Part shown: positions 14,150 through 22,365 of the stretch, in pieces
Numbering within the stretch: the stretch's first letter is position 1
Layout of the letters: each line of letters starts with the position of its first letter
From: JBJXHC01 sp964538485
GTDB taxonomy: Bacteria > Bacteroidota > Ignavibacteria > UBA10030 > UBA6906
NCBI GenBank assembly: GCA_964538485.1
Contig: CAZIHJ010000048.1
Location: 1-23,307 of the forward strand
DNA length: 23,307 bases
Reading direction: 5' to 3'
Program-made: the position numbers and the translations under genes
The notes under the pieces: generated by a model
Seen by the model: only the letters and a program-made list of their open reading frames with translations
Database searches by the model: none
What the model was told of the DNA's origin: nothing

Positions 14150-14893
14150 ATGCAAGCCATGACCGACTCTCAACACCTTATCGAAATCTGCCATCGTCTG
14201 TATGGCCGGGGCATGGTCGCGGCGACCGATGGGAATGTCAGCGTGAAGCTCCCCCACGGGAACATTCTCGCAACACGGTCGGGTATCAACAAAGGGATGG
14301 TAACGGCAGATGACCTTGTGGAGGTGACGACAGATGGTGTGCAGGTGAGAGGCAGCGGCAAACCCTCCACCGAAATGGGGATGCACCTCTTTATCTATCA
14401 ACAACGACCTGATGTTGGCGCTGTCGTTCATGCGCATCCAACCTATGCAACCGGTTTTGCGGCCGCAGGGATTGCCCTTGATGCATGTGTCTTTCCCGAG
14501 GTGATTGTCGGTTTGGGAGCAATTCCTCTCGCCCGGTATGCAACGCCGTCCACGCCTGAAGTAGCGGGCTCGCTCTCACCACACGTAAAAACCTGTGACG
14601 CAATTCTGCTGGCGAACCATGGTGTTGTCACGTACGGAAACACATTGCAAAACGCCTACTTCAAAATGGAAAAGGTGGAACACGCGGCCCATATTACCTT
14701 TGTGGCGAAGATGCTCGGTGGTCCGAAGGTCCTGAGCAATGAAGACATCGAGAAGCTTCGTAACATCAGCGGACAAAGCTACGGCAAGGACTTCACAGGA
14801 ACACCCTGCCGGACAGATGATCGCAGTGAGGATATCTCAGACGAAGAAATTCGGAAGTACGTAGTTGCAAAACTCCAACACATGATCTCGTAA
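14150..14893 (+). CDS. Class II aldolase/adducin-family protein
   Basis: This 247-residue protein has the zinc ligands of class II aldolases: H94 and H96 in VHAHPTYATGF, H157 in LLANHGVVTYG and the catalytic Glu E75 in TEMGMHLF. The N-terminal GNVSVK segment is the substrate phosphate region. Family members cleave L-fuculose- or L-rhamnulose-1-phosphate, epimerise L-ribulose-5-phosphate or dehydrate methylthioribulose-1-phosphate. The substrate cannot be read from the sequence. It follows the methionine-synthesis gene by 25 bases, which makes an MtnB-like methionine-salvage role worth testing, but no other salvage gene is present. The start could be ATG 14150 or 14159; neither has a good ribosome binding site. 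Confidence 0.9.
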   Translation: MQAMTDSQHLIEICHRLYGRGMVAATDGNVSVKLPHGNILATRSGINKGMVTADDLVEVTTDGVQVRGSGKPSTEMGMHLFIYQQRPDVGAVVHAHPTYATGFAAAGIALDACVFPEVIVGLGAIPLARYATPSTPEVAGSLSPHVKTCDAILLANHGVVTYGNTLQNAYFKMEKVEHAAHITFVAKMLGGPKVLSNEDIEKLRNISGQSYGKDFTGTPCRTDDRSEDISDEEIRKYVVAKLQHMIS

Positions 14894-14929
14894 CAAACTC
14901 CATGTATCCACTATTCCGAAGAGCTGTAC

Positions 14930-16048
14930 ATGAGTAAACTCCGCATAGGAGTCATCTTTGGTGGTCGTTCGGGCGAACATGAAGTGTCGCTTGTCTCTGC
15001 CAGTTCTGTCATCAATGCCCTCGACCGGGAACGGTATGACGTAATCCCGATCGGCATTACCCAGGAAGGGCGCTGGGTTAGTTCCGGCAGGGCGCTGGAT
15101 GTGCTGAAAGCCAAAACTGGAACCGATGCGGAACCAGAGCGCTTCCTCGTCCCGGAGCCCAATCGCCGCGGGCTTGTGTCACTCAATGCCAGTGAACCCC
15201 TTGCTCAACTCGATGTGATTTTTCCGGTTGTGCATGGAACCTACGGTGAAGACGGCACGCTCCAGGGACTGTTGGAGCTTGCGAATATTCCGTACGTAGG
15301 CGCCGGCGTGCTCGGCTCGGCGGTCGGTATGGACAAAATCGTACAGAAGCAGTTGTTTGAACAGGCGGGGCTTCCGATTGCAAAGTACGTGTGGTTTCTT
15401 TCGAGCGTTTGTCATAAAGAACCAAAGCGCGTTGTTGCGTCGGCGGAAAAGAAATTGAAATATCCCATGTTTACGAAACCGGCAAATACCGGATCCAGTG
15501 TCGGGATCAGCAAGGCGCATCATCGCAAGGAACTCCTCGATGGAATTGCACTAGCAGCGCAGTACGACCGGAAGATCGTGATTGAGCAGGGAGTGAATTC
15601 GCTCCGGGAAATCGAGTGCAGTGTGCTCGGCAACGATGAGCCCGTTGCTTCACTGGCGGGTGAGATCATTCCATCGAACGAGTTCTATGACTACGATGCA
15701 AAATACGTTGATGGAAAATCCGAAGCCGTCATTCCGGCCAATCTGCCGAAAAAGGTTGTGCGTGAACTGCAAAAGCTCGCCATCGAGGCGTTTCGTGTTC
15801 TGGATTGTGCAGGCATGGCCCGGGTTGATTTTTTTGTCACAAAGAAGAAGAACCGTATCTATCTCAACGAGATCAACACCATTCCCGGCTTTACCTCGAT
15901 CAGCATGTATCCGAAACTCTGGGAGGCCTCGGGAATTCCGTACGCGACACTGCTGGACCGGCTGATTACTCTTGCCATTGACCGGCACAGGGAAAAGAAC
16001 GCTGTGAATACCGTCTACAACCCAACCAGAGAGTGGTACAAGGGGTAG
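14930..16048 (+). CDS. ddl: D-alanine--D-alanine ligase
   Basis: The 372-residue ATP-grasp enzyme joins two D-alanines for peptidoglycan stem peptides. It shows the N-terminal GGRSGEHEVS (11-20), HGTYGEDGTLQG (102-113), the omega-loop segment EFYDYDAKY (251-259) and the metal-binding NEINTIPGFT (313-322). The length is that of the larger (DdlA-like) subgroup. The Tyr-containing omega loop fits D-Ala-D-Ala rather than D-Ala-D-lactate formation, on general family knowledge. It follows the aldolase gene by 36 bases and is followed by the divisome gene, so envelope/division functions are grouped here. The sequence before the ATG holds only a modest GAAGAG. Confidence 0.97.
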   Translation: MSKLRIGVIFGGRSGEHEVSLVSASSVINALDRERYDVIPIGITQEGRWVSSGRALDVLKAKTGTDAEPERFLVPEPNRRGLVSLNASEPLAQLDVIFPVVHGTYGEDGTLQGLLELANIPYVGAGVLGSAVGMDKIVQKQLFEQAGLPIAKYVWFLSSVCHKEPKRVVASAEKKLKYPMFTKPANTGSSVGISKAHHRKELLDGIALAAQYDRKIVIEQGVNSLREIECSVLGNDEPVASLAGEIIPSNEFYDYDAKYVDGKSEAVIPANLPKKVVRELQKLAIEAFRVLDCAGMARVDFFVTKKKNRIYLNEINTIPGFTSISMYPKLWEASGIPYATLLDRLITLAIDRHREKNAVNTVYNPTREWYKG

Positions 16049-16065
16049 GGGGCTTTGCCGTCATC

Positions 16066-16094
16066 TTGCAAACCCTTGAAATAAGTGCTACATT
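16066..16094 (+). promoter_or_regulatory. Candidate promoter giving a near-leaderless ftsB-like mRNA
   Basis: TTGCAA (16066-16071) and TACATT (16089-16094) are 17 bases apart. The predicted start near 16100-16103 coincides with the ATG at 16103, and there is no Shine-Dalgarno sequence in front of it. Confidence 0.45.
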
Positions 16095-16102
16095 GATGCG
16101 CC

Positions 16103-16444
16103 ATGGACAGCATATTTTATCGCAAGGCACGTAAAGCGTTCGACGTTCATCTCCTCCTGAAGAAGTTGCTGGGCAATAAGCGCGCAATGATCGGTCTTGT
16201 GGTTGGAGTGCCTATCGCCCTCTTCGTGCTCTTCGGGAGTCGGGGAGTTGTTCAACGGGTTCGCTTACAGGCACAGAAAAGTGAGATCGAACAAAAGATT
16301 CTTGAAGCCGAGGCGGAGAATCGTAAACTGCAGGCTGAGTCCAAAGCACTGGATGGCGACAAGAAAGCGATAGAGAAAGTCGCGCGAGAAAAGTACGGGA
16401 TGATCCGCGAAGGAGAAACCGTGTACAAAGTCAGGAAGAAGTGA
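16103..16444 (+). CDS. FtsB/DivIC-family septum formation initiator
   Basis: The 113-residue protein has a short cytoplasmic N-terminus, one membrane helix (about 28-45), a coiled coil (about 49-90) and a C-terminal IEKVAREKYGMIREGE segment (about 90-105). That segment is the hallmark of FtsB/DivIC proteins. In the family it pairs with FtsL and FtsQ (DivIB) to activate septal peptidoglycan synthesis. FtsB and DivIC are the same family; the choice of name depends on the phylum. No FtsL gene is adjacent. The ATG at 16103 has no ribosome binding site and may be leaderless. Confidence 0.9.
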   Translation: MDSIFYRKARKAFDVHLLLKKLLGNKRAMIGLVVGVPIALFVLFGSRGVVQRVRLQAQKSEIEQKILEAEAENRKLQAESKALDGDKKAIEKVAREKYGMIREGETVYKVRKK

Positions 16445-16491
16445 GTCGTTGCCGGAGTGAATCCGTAGTCGCCCATCTGTAATCCTTCTTC

Positions 16492-17814
16492 ATGGAACTC
16501 TTCGACAGCACACCCTCCAATACTCCACCATCATCACATGTTCCCCTTGCCGAACGGGTGCGTCCGCAAACGCTGGATGAATTTGTGGGACAGGATCACT
16601 TACTCGGTCCCGGGAAGCCATTGCGCGTGCTGCTCGATGGCGACCTTCTGCCGTCCATGATTCTGTGGGGTCCCCCCGGAAGTGGCAAGACCACACTGGC
16701 GAGGATCATCGCTCGACATGTTGACGTCGAGTTTTTCCAGCTCAACGCGGTGGCCTCCGGCGTGAAGGAAGTGCGCTCTGTTCTTGATCGCGCGGAATTC
16801 AACCGCAAGCGTGGTGGAAAACGCACGCTGCTGTTCATCGATGAAATCCATCGCTTCAACAAAGCGCAGCAGGATGCGTTGCTCCACAGTGTGGAAGATG
16901 GCCTGATCACGCTCATCGGCGCAACGACGGAGAACCCGTCGTTCGAAGTGATCTCGCCGTTGCTCTCGCGGTCACGTGTGTATGTGCTTGAACCACTCAC
17001 GGAAGAATTCCTTCAGCGCATCATTGACCATGCTCTGCACACCGATGCCATGCTTTCGCAACATCGGGTGGTTGTCAACGAAGTTGACGTGTTGTTCCGA
17101 CTCTCCGGCGGCGATGCACGGATGATGCTTAATGGTCTCGAAGTTGCGGTGAGTCTTGGGAAAGCCGGACCCGACGGCACAATTGCCATCGGCAGAAAGG
17201 AGTTCGAGGAGGCCTTCCAGCGGAAAATGACGCGTTATGACAAGGGAGGCGAAGAGCATTACAACATCATCTCTGCATTCATCAAGAGCGTGCGGGGAAG
17301 TGATCCCGATGCAGCCGTGTACTGGTTGGCGAGGATGCTTGAAGGTGGGGAGGATCCTAAGTTCATCGCCAGAAGAATGGTTGTTCTTGCTTCAGAAGAC
17401 ATCGGTAACGCTGATCCTTACGCCATTACACTTGCGACATCGTGTTTTACGGCCATTGACTATATCGGCATGCCGGAAGGACGTATTGTTCTTGCCCAGG
17501 CCGCAACGTATCTTGCATCCTGTCCGAAGAGCAACGCGTCGTATGTTGCCATCAACGAGGCGTTGAACGATGTTCGGACGAAGCCCGATGAGCCTGTTCC
17601 GCTGCATCTGCGTAATGTCCCGACAAAGCTTATGGAACAGGTTGGCTACGGGGAGAACTACAAGTACAGCCATGACTTCGACGGCAACTTCACCGAACAA
17701 ACGTACCTTCCCAAGGGATTGCTTTCTCGCATCTATTATCGCCCGACGGACAACGGCGGCGAAAAGAGGATACGCGAGAGATTGAATGAATGGTGGAAGT
17801 CGAGGAAGAGATAA
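16492..17814 (+). CDS. rarA: Replication-associated recombination protein A (RarA/MgsA AAA+ ATPase)
   Basis: The 440-residue AAA+ ATPase of the clamp-loader-like group has Walker A GPPGSGKTT (60-68, K66), Walker B LLFIDEIHR (D117, E118), the sensor segment GATTENPSF and the arginine-finger region LLSRSR. The C-terminal tetramerisation part contains SVRGSDPDAAVYWLARMLEGGEDP and ends in YLP-x-G-L and a basic tail. Family members act at stalled replication forks and on SSB-coated DNA ends. It begins 47 bases after the FtsB-like gene, and lptD starts on the base following its stop codon. The function is unrelated to its neighbours, so this looks like a housekeeping operon of mixed content. Confidence 0.96.
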   Translation: MELFDSTPSNTPPSSHVPLAERVRPQTLDEFVGQDHLLGPGKPLRVLLDGDLLPSMILWGPPGSGKTTLARIIARHVDVEFFQLNAVASGVKEVRSVLDRAEFNRKRGGKRTLLFIDEIHRFNKAQQDALLHSVEDGLITLIGATTENPSFEVISPLLSRSRVYVLEPLTEEFLQRIIDHALHTDAMLSQHRVVVNEVDVLFRLSGGDARMMLNGLEVAVSLGKAGPDGTIAIGRKEFEEAFQRKMTRYDKGGEEHYNIISAFIKSVRGSDPDAAVYWLARMLEGGEDPKFIARRMVVLASEDIGNADPYAITLATSCFTAIDYIGMPEGRIVLAQAATYLASCPKSNASYVAINEALNDVRTKPDEPVPLHLRNVPTKLMEQVGYGENYKYSHDFDGNFTEQTYLPKGLLSRIYYRPTDNGGEKRIRERLNEWWKSRKR

Positions 17815-20382
17815 ATGTCACGACTACTCCTCATCGCCCTTTGCATTGTCGTCCTCCGTGGAGTGATGTTCTCCCAGCTTCCGGACTTTCCCGATACCAT
17901 TTCCGTCACTCAGGATTCTCTTCTTGCCACTGCCGACACGATCCCGGCTGATACTGTTGCGGCCCCAACGTCCGGAATCGATTCAGTCATCACCTATTCG
18001 GCGACTGATTCAATAATCTATTCCCTCACCACAAAGACCATGTTTCTTTATGGGAAAGGAGATATCAAGTACAAGGAATTCGGTATCAAAGCCGAGCGGA
18101 TCAATATCAACTGGAATACGTCCGTGCTCAATGCACAGGGTATTCCCGACACCGCCGATACTTCCGGAAAGAAGTTTATCGGTACTCCCGACTTGATTGA
18201 CGGAGGGGAGACATACAAAGGGACAACAATCAGCTATAACTTCGATACAAAGAAGGGGAAGATCAATCTGGGGGAAACGGAGATTGAGAAGGGATTCTAT
18301 TATGGCTCCGCGATCAAGAAAGTCGATTCCGAGGTGATGTTCGTCGGCGACGGAAAATACACCACCTGCGAACTTGAACATCCCCACTACTACTTCGGCA
18401 GCCCCGAAATGAAAGTGGTGGTGAAGGGAAACGTGGTAGCGCGCCCGGTCTATCTCTACATTTCCGATGTCCCGGTCTTCGCGCTTCCGTTCGGTATATT
18501 CCCAAACGAACGTGGAAGACGCTCAGGGCTTATAGCTCCGGCGTACGGTGAGAGTGCCCGCGGTCGTTACCTGTTGCACCTTGGTTACTATTGGGCAATG
18601 AGTGAATATACGGACTTGAGTTTCCGCGCCGACGGTTACACAAAAGGGACGTGGGTGCTCTATTCGGATTTCCGCTACGCGCTCCGGTACAATTTTACAG
18701 GCGGCATCAGCGGTTCGTATGCCACCACGATCACGGGTGAGCGTGGCGACCCGGATTTCCGCAAAGACAAACTGTTCAACCTGCGCATGAGCCATAACCA
18801 GGAGTTTAATCCTACAACACGCCTCATTGTTGATTTCACCTTCACCAGCGGGAGCTACTATCAGCAAACGAGCAACAGTCTGAATGACTTGTTGCAGCAG
18901 AACATCGTTTCAAACGCCACGCTCAGCAAGTCGTGGGAAGGGACGCCCAACAGCATGACGCTGAACATCCGCCGCGACCAGAACCTGCGGACCGACGAGC
19001 TGCGGGAGACGCTTCCGAGTGTAAGCTTCAACAGGGGACAGAGTTTCCCGTTCCGGTCCGGAAAGAGCAGTGATGCAAGTTCATTGAAATGGTACGAACT
19101 CATCGGCTACACATACAGCGGCCAGTTTGTCAACACGCGTAACAAGTTGCTCGGTCTGGACAGTGCGCTGCACGTTAACGAACGCCGCGGTGTGAACCAC
19201 GCCATCACCATCAACGCATCGCCCAAAGTCGGCTACTTCACGGTTACGCCATTCTTCAATTACACGGAGAAATGGTACGATAAGAGCATCCGGCGGGAGT
19301 TGAGTTCTGTAGATAGCTCCATAATCGAGAGCGATGTCCGCGCGATAAAAGCCGTGCGGTTCTTCGACATGGGTGTCTCGGCGAGCACGAAGTTCTACGG
19401 GATATTCCAACCCGGCGTCCTCGGTATCAAAGGCCTGCGCCACCAGGTGACGCCAAGTATTTCATACACGTACCAGCCGGATTTCAGCAAACCGAGCTAT
19501 GGGTATTATGACACGTACTTCGATGAGTTTGGCAGGGCTGTGAAGTACAGTATTTACGGGAGCGAGCCGTTCGGCGGCGCGCCTGCGGAAGAGCGACAGG
19601 CGATTTCGTTCCGGCTTGGCAACGTGCTGGAGATGAAAACGGAGTCGAACGACACATCCGGGCAGGATAACAAATTCCAACTTCTCAATTTTGATATTGC
19701 AACCGGCTACAACTTCGCTCGGGACAGTTTGAAGTTCGATGAGATCGGGATCGGCTACCGCACCAATATCGGACAGATTCTGAATATTGGTGGCAGCAGC
19801 AGGTTTAACTTGTACAAATTTGAACCGGATCCGTTGAAACCTACGGTGGGCAGGCGCGTGAACAAGTTTCTGATCAACGAAGATGGCCGTCTGGCGCAAC
19901 TAACAAATTTCAATATCAGCATCTCCACATCGTTGAGTGGCGAGAAGAAAGAAACCACCGCAGGACCGATTCAATCCACGGACGATTCTCTGCGTCAGGC
20001 GGAGAAGCGCGGCTTCGTTGGTGTGTATGATGAACGACCTGCGGACTTCAGCATCCCCTGGAACCTCCAGCTCTCATGGAATTTCAGTCAGAACCAGGTT
20101 GACCCGCGCGTGGTGACGCGCAGTTCCAACATCTCGGCATCACTTGGCTTCAATCTCACCGAATACTGGAAGTTTACCGCGAGCACGAGCTATGATGTGA
20201 TCAACAAGGAATTTGCCGCTCCGCAGATTACGGTCTATCGCGACCTGCATTGCTGGGAACTGGATTTTAACTGGGTGCCCACAGGACAGTACCGCAACTT
20301 CCGCTTCGAGATTCGTCTCAAAGCTCCGCAACTCCAGGACGTAAAGGTAACAAAGCAGCGGAGTGCGCGGGATATATTCTAA
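17815..20382 (+). CDS. lptD: LPS-assembly outer-membrane protein LptD (Bacteroidota type)
   Basis: The 855-residue protein has a signal peptide (about 1-20), a Ser/Thr/Asp-rich stretch (about 21-60), an OstA/LptA-like beta-jellyroll domain (about 60-215) and a long barrel region. The conserved junction VPVFALPFGIFPNERGRRSG (about 219-238) is the entry to the barrel in this family. It works with the lipoprotein LptE to insert LPS into the outer leaflet. Apart from C10 in the signal peptide it has only two cysteines, C185 at the end of the jellyroll domain and C813 near the last strands. They sit like one of the two inter-domain disulfides of E. coli LptD. GAGGAAGAG lies just before the ATG, inside the end of rarA. 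A palindrome follows the stop. Confidence 0.92.
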   Translation: MSRLLLIALCIVVLRGVMFSQLPDFPDTISVTQDSLLATADTIPADTVAAPTSGIDSVITYSATDSIIYSLTTKTMFLYGKGDIKYKEFGIKAERININWNTSVLNAQGIPDTADTSGKKFIGTPDLIDGGETYKGTTISYNFDTKKGKINLGETEIEKGFYYGSAIKKVDSEVMFVGDGKYTTCELEHPHYYFGSPEMKVVVKGNVVARPVYLYISDVPVFALPFGIFPNERGRRSGLIAPAYGESARGRYLLHLGYYWAMSEYTDLSFRADGYTKGTWVLYSDFRYALRYNFTGGISGSYATTITGERGDPDFRKDKLFNLRMSHNQEFNPTTRLIVDFTFTSGSYYQQTSNSLNDLLQQNIVSNATLSKSWEGTPNSMTLNIRRDQNLRTDELRETLPSVSFNRGQSFPFRSGKSSDASSLKWYELIGYTYSGQFVNTRNKLLGLDSALHVNERRGVNHAITINASPKVGYFTVTPFFNYTEKWYDKSIRRELSSVDSSIIESDVRAIKAVRFFDMGVSASTKFYGIFQPGVLGIKGLRHQVTPSISYTYQPDFSKPSYGYYDTYFDEFGRAVKYSIYGSEPFGGAPAEERQAISFRLGNVLEMKTESNDTSGQDNKFQLLNFDIATGYNFARDSLKFDEIGIGYRTNIGQILNIGGSSRFNLYKFEPDPLKPTVGRRVNKFLINEDGRLAQLTNFNISISTSLSGEKKETTAGPIQSTDDSLRQAEKRGFVGVYDERPADFSIPWNLQLSWNFSQNQVDPRVVTRSSNISASLGFNLTEYWKFTASTSYDVINKEFAAPQITVYRDLHCWELDFNWVPTGQYRNFRFEIRLKAPQLQDVKVTKQRSARDIF

Positions 20383-20400
20383 CCAGGAATTATCAAAGCG

Positions 20401-20438
20401 TCATTCTGAGACCCGCCGTTATTTGGCGGGTCGAATGA
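20401..20438. terminator. Palindrome between convergent lptD and clpX (likely bidirectional terminator or extragenic repeat)
   Basis: TCATTC (20401-20406) pairs with GAATGA (20433-20438), and GACCCGCC (20410-20417) pairs with GGCGGGTC (20425-20432) around the loop GTTATTT, with a 3-base TGA bulge on one side. The element lies in the 61-base gap between two genes reading towards each other, so it can stop transcription from both. No T tract follows on the plus strand. The outline gtcattctgag...gaatgaatct resembles dispersed extragenic repeats of many genomes (recalled, not searched). Confidence 0.6.
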
Positions 20439-20443
20439 ATCTG

Positions 20444-21700
20444 CTAGGCCGACTTGCGCTCTTCATGCGTGAGGATGGGATCCTTCTTGCGAGCAACAAC
20501 GTCTTTGGTGATTGTGCAGGTGGAAACATTCTCCCTATCCGGGAGCGTGTACATTATTTCGAGCATTACTTCTTCAATGATCGAGCGGAGGGCGCGTGCA
20601 CCGGTGCCACGTTCCATTGCCTTCTGAACAACCGCACGTAACGCCGCTTCTTCAAAACTCAATTCCACACCTTCCATCCTGAAGAGCTTCTTGTATTGCT
20701 TCACGATGGCGTTCTTCGGCTCGGTGAGAATATTATGGAGCGCATCTGCGCTGAGTGAGTGGAGGGCAGCAATAAGAGGAAGACGACCAACGAATTCCGG
20801 TATCATGCCGAACCGGATCAGATCTTCCGGCTGCACCAACTGAAGTATATCATCGGTGTGATCATCCTTCTTCCCTTTGATTTCCGCTCCAAAGCCCATC
20901 GGGTTCTTGTTGACTCTGTGGGCAATGATCTTATCAAGTCCTTCGAACGCCCCGCCGCAGATAAAGAGGATATTCTTTGTGTTGATATTGATCAGACTTT
21001 GCTCGGGATGCTTGCGGCCACCCTTTGGGGGGACGCCGGCAATCGTGCCTTCCAGGATCTTGAGCAACGCCTGCTGCACGCCTTCACCGGAAACGTCGCG
21101 TGTGATGGACGCACTGTCGCTCTTGCGGGCAATTTTGTCAATCTCATCAATATAGACAATGCCACGCTCCGCACGTTCGATGTTGTATTCTGAGTTCTGC
21201 AAGAGGTGGACAAGAATCGTCTCGACGTCATCGCCCACATAGCCGGCTTCCGTGAGCGTGGTGGCGTCGGCAATGGCAAAAGGAAGATCAAGAATGCGCG
21301 CGAGGGTTTGCGCGAGAAGCGTTTTGCCTGTCCCGGTAGGCCCGATCAGTAGAATGTTGGTTTTCTCGATCTCGACGTCATCAATATCGTATAGCCGGTC
21401 TTTGGCTTCGATGCGCTTGTAGTGATTGTAGACGGCAACGGCGAGACTCTTCTTCGCTTGTTCCTGTCCGATCACATATTCATCGAGGGCTTTCTTGATT
21501 TGGATCGGGGTGAGGCCGGCGCGTGAACCCTTGCGCGCAGTAAACGCAGCGAGATTGTTGCGGATGATATCCACGGAACTCGAAACACAGATGTCGCAGA
21601 TATAGACATCCGGCCCGGCGATAATGCTCTGCACTTCCTCCGGACTCCGTCCGCAGAACGAGCAATGGATTTTCTCTCCGCCACGCTGCTTTTGTGTCAT
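20444..21700 (-). CDS. clpX: ATP-dependent Clp protease ATP-binding subunit ClpX
   Basis: The 418-residue AAA+ unfoldase starts with the C4 zinc-binding domain (C13, C16, C35, C38). Walker A is GPTGTGKT (120-127), Walker B is VYIDEID (D185, E186), the pore loop is GYVG (153-156) and the RKH motif lies at 229-231. The loop that docks on ClpP reads MGF (268-270) where E. coli has IGF. It unfolds tagged substrates and feeds them to ClpP. Its start codon overlaps the clpP stop as ATGA, so both are translated as a coupled pair. The end of the gene converges on lptD across the 20401-20438 palindrome. Confidence 0.98.
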   Translation of the reverse strand: MTQKQRGGEKIHCSFCGRSPEEVQSIIAGPDVYICDICVSSSVDIIRNNLAAFTARKGSRAGLTPIQIKKALDEYVIGQEQAKKSLAVAVYNHYKRIEAKDRLYDIDDVEIEKTNILLIGPTGTGKTLLAQTLARILDLPFAIADATTLTEAGYVGDDVETILVHLLQNSEYNIERAERGIVYIDEIDKIARKSDSASITRDVSGEGVQQALLKILEGTIAGVPPKGGRKHPEQSLININTKNILFICGGAFEGLDKIIAHRVNKNPMGFGAEIKGKKDDHTDDILQLVQPEDLIRFGMIPEFVGRLPLIAALHSLSADALHNILTEPKNAIVKQYKKLFRMEGVELSFEEAALRAVVQKAMERGTGARALRSIIEEVMLEIMYTLPDRENVSTCTITKDVVARKKDPILTHEERKSA

Positions 21701-22314
21701 GCTGGTTTCTTCGCTTCCGCCTGGTTTTTCACGTACAAGTTATCGATCAGTCCGTAGGCCTTTGCTTCTTCGGACGACATGTAGCGATCGCGATCCGTGT
21801 CTTTCTCGAGCTGTTCAACCGGTCTTCCGCAATGGAAGGCCAGAATTTCATTGAGACGCTTCTTCGTCCGCAGAATCTCTTCCGCCTGGATGCTGATATC
21901 GGAAGCTGTGCCCTGCACGCCACCCCACGGCTGATGAATCATGATACGCGAGTTTGGAAGCCCGGCGCGTTTCCCTTTTGCGCCGCCTGCCAGCAATACG
22001 GCTCCCATACTTGCCGCAAGGCCTATACAGGTCGTTGCAACGTCTGGCCGAATATACTGCATGGTATCGTAAATCGCAAGGCCGGCGGACACACTGCCCC
22101 CGGGCGAGTTAATATAGAGGTTAATATCTTTATCCGGGTCCTCGGATTGCAGGAAAATCAACTGCGCGATGGTCAGACTGGCAACGCCATCGTCGATCGG
22201 CGTGCCGATGAACACGATGCGCTCTTTGAGCAATCGCGAGAAAATATCGTATGCCCGTTCCCCGCGTCCGGTCTGCTCCACAACCATCGGCACCAACTGA
22301 TCCTGTATGTTCAT
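21697..22314 (-). CDS. clpP: ATP-dependent Clp protease proteolytic subunit ClpP
   Basis: The protein is a serine peptidase of the S14 family that forms the double-heptamer chamber under ClpX. Counting from the Met at 22314, the catalytic triad is S102 (GLAASMGA), H127 (RIMIHQP) and D176 (DTDRDRY), with family-normal spacing. I prefer the start at 22314 (205 residues) because AAGGA lies 5 bases upstream of it. The first ATG at 22320 directly abuts AAGG and adds only Met-Thr. The conserved LVPMV mature N-terminus begins at residue 7, so the propeptide is very short. It lies 45-51 bases after tig and overlaps clpX by 4 bases. Confidence 0.96.
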   Translation of the reverse strand: MNIQDQLVPMVVEQTGRGERAYDIFSRLLKERIVFIGTPIDDGVASLTIAQLIFLQSEDPDKDINLYINSPGGSVSAGLAIYDTMQYIRPDVATTCIGLAASMGAVLLAGGAKGKRAGLPNSRIMIHQPWGGVQGTASDISIQAEEILRTKKRLNEILAFHCGRPVEQLEKDTDRDRYMSSEEAKAYGLIDNLYVKNQAEAKKPA

Positions 22315-22319
22315 TGTCA

Positions 22320-22324
22320 TCCTT
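22320..22324 (-). promoter_or_regulatory. Ribosome binding site that decides the clpP start
   Basis: Read on the minus strand, AAGGA (22324 down to 22320) is followed by TGACA and the ATG at 22314-22312. It overlaps the alternative upstream ATG at 22320-22318, which is therefore the less likely start. Confidence 0.55.
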
Positions 22325-22365
22325 ATTATTCTTGAATGCTGTTTGCTTGTTTCAACGGAGAGAAC

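Noticed and set aside
21694..22335. 213-codon plus-strand frame opposite clpP
   Set aside because: It covers clpP exactly in antisense and has no motif; clpP is unambiguous.
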